From: an uncultured Oscillospiraceae bacterium
GTDB taxonomy: Bacteria; Bacillota; Clostridia; Oscillospirales; Oscillospiraceae
NCBI GenBank assembly: GCA_958438185.1
Contig: CAUBQU010000077.1
Location: forward strand, 1 to 6,531
Length of the DNA stretch: 6,531 nucleotides
Direction: 5' to 3'
Both the position numbers and the translations under genes were made by a program. Below are positions 5,662 through 6,531 of this stretch, piece by piece. Under the pieces are notes generated by a model. That model was not told the DNA's origin and did not search any database. It saw nothing but the letters and a program-made list of their open reading frames with translations. Each line of letters starts with the position of its first letter. Positions within the stretch are counted from its first letter, which is position 1.

Positions 5662-6531
5662 AAAACAGCGTGATCAGCGCATACACACCAAAAGCGCAGA
5701 GCCATGCAATGGCGCATTGCAGCAGACTCACGCCAGCCGCCCGCAGTCCGGAGCCCAACTCCCGCTTGATGGCAGCGATGGCCGCGACGCAGGGCGTATA
5801 GAGCAGCGTGAACGTCAAAAACGAAAAAGCTGTCGCCGGAGTGAACAGCGCATACAGCGCCGCGCCGGAGTTACTGCCCAGCAAAACGCCCAGCGTTGAA
5901 ACGACAGATTCCTTGGCAATAAAGCCGGAGATCAGCGCCGTGGCCGCCCGCCAATCGCCGAAACCCAGGGGCCGGAACAGCGGCGCAAGCAGCTGCCCGA
6001 TGGCAGCAAGCAGACTATCGGCAGAATCTGCCACAACATTGAGATGCGCATCAAAGGTCTGCAGGAACCAGACAATGACCGTCGCGACAAAAATTACGCC
6101 GAAGGCACGCTGCAAAAAGTCCTTGGCCTTATCCCACATCAGCAGCAGGACACTCTTCCAGGACGGGAATCTATAATTCGGCAGCTCCATGACAAAAGGC
6201 ACCGGATTGCCCCGGAACCCCGTCGTTTTTAGAATCAATGCAACAATAACGCAAACAGCAATACCCATTGCATACATGCCCACCATCACCAGCGCCTGGC
6301 CCCGGGCAAAAAACGCCGCGGCAAACAGCGCGTAAATGGGGATCTTCGCGCTGCAGCTCATAAAGGGTGTCAGCAAGATCGTCATGTGCCGGTCCCGCTC
6401 TGAGGAGAGGGTCCGTGACGCCATGACCGCGGGGACGCTGCAGCCAAAGCCGATGAGCATCGGCACGATACTGCGCCCGGAAAGGCCGATCTTTCGCAGC
6501 AGCTTGTCCATAACAAACGCGATCCGTGCCA
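5660..6531 (-). CDS. feoB: Ferrous iron transporter FeoB, C-terminal part
   Basis: Partial gene: 289 complete codons plus stop; the frame stays open to the right edge (residues ARIAFV precede the internal Met at 6511), so that Met is not the start. FeoB is the Fe(II) importer of the inner membrane, with an N-terminal GTPase (off the window here) and a polytopic C-terminal channel. Present are MDKLLRKIGLSGRS, the Gate motif GFGCSVPAVMASRT with its conserved Cys, a second Gate stretch MSCSAKIPIYALFAAAFF, the long loop EL-NYRFPSWK, then WDKAKDFLQRAF, a GDWRAATALISGFIAKESVVSTLGVL block, and the last helices with LLYTPCVAAIAAIKRELG. It ends in VYALITLF, a normal C-terminus. A small Cys-rich gene follows after 9 nt. 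Any FeoA gene, promoter or Fur/DtxR-type site would lie beyond the right edge. Confidence 0.95.
   Translation of the reverse strand, partial: ARIAFVMDKLLRKIGLSGRSIVPMLIGFGCSVPAVMASRTLSSERDRHMTILLTPFMSCSAKIPIYALFAAAFFARGQALVMVGMYAMGIAVCVIVALILKTTGFRGNPVPFVMELPNYRFPSWKSVLLLMWDKAKDFLQRAFGVIFVATVIVWFLQTFDAHLNVVADSADSLLAAIGQLLAPLFRPLGFGDWRAATALISGFIAKESVVSTLGVLLGSNSGAALYALFTPATAFSFLTFTLLYTPCVAAIAAIKRELGSGLRAAGVSLLQCAIAWLCAFGVYALITLF

Noticed and set aside
6509..6511. ATG as the start of the minus-strand membrane protein
   Set aside because: The frame continues open to the window edge with residues (ARIAFV) that match FeoB just before this Met, so the gene is cut by the window, not started here.

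Overview
The window looks like a chromosomal segment of a fairly GC-rich low-GC-phylum (Firmicutes) bacterium, most likely a gut clostridium of the Ruminococcaceae/Oscillospiraceae type. The basis is the GroEL sequence, which resembles Faecalibacterium-like GroEL from memory (no search was run), a perfect CIRCE operator in front of groES-groEL, a YpsC/RlmL-type rRNA methyltransferase, and a FeoB followed by a tiny Cys-rich partner protein. All genes are housekeeping or broadly conserved. I see no mobile element, CRISPR array, tRNA or rRNA.

Layout. Positions 1-704 (minus strand) hold an NfeD-like membrane protein followed by the first 65 codons of an SPFH/band-7 (stomatin-like) protein that runs off the left edge; these two families commonly sit together. 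Positions 705-964 are a divergent promoter region: one sigma-A-type promoter reads left into nfeD, and another reads right into a GC-rich leader of about 110 nt that can fold into mutually exclusive hairpins, one of them terminator-like. Positions 965-3055 (plus) hold an rlmL-type methyltransferase and a diacylglycerol-kinase-family lipid kinase, 33 nt apart with no terminator between them, so probably one transcript. Positions 3056-3267 are an AT-rich intergenic region with a -10 box and a perfect CIRCE element (HrcA operator). Positions 3268-5217 are groES and groEL, closed by a strong 15-bp terminator.

Positions 5218-5515 are a convergent intergenic region crowded with hairpins: the groEL terminator, a second plus-strand terminator about 100 nt later with a TATAAT box between the two (possible small RNA), and a 16-bp hairpin that terminates the minus-strand feo transcript. 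Positions 5516-6531 (minus) hold the C-terminal part of feoB, cut by the right edge, and directly downstream of it a 44-residue FeoB-associated Cys-rich membrane protein that is easy to miss because of its size.

The window contains no obviously novel multi-gene system. The items most worth a second look are the attenuator-like leader of the rRNA methyltransferase operon, the candidate short RNA downstream of groEL, and the small FeoB partner.
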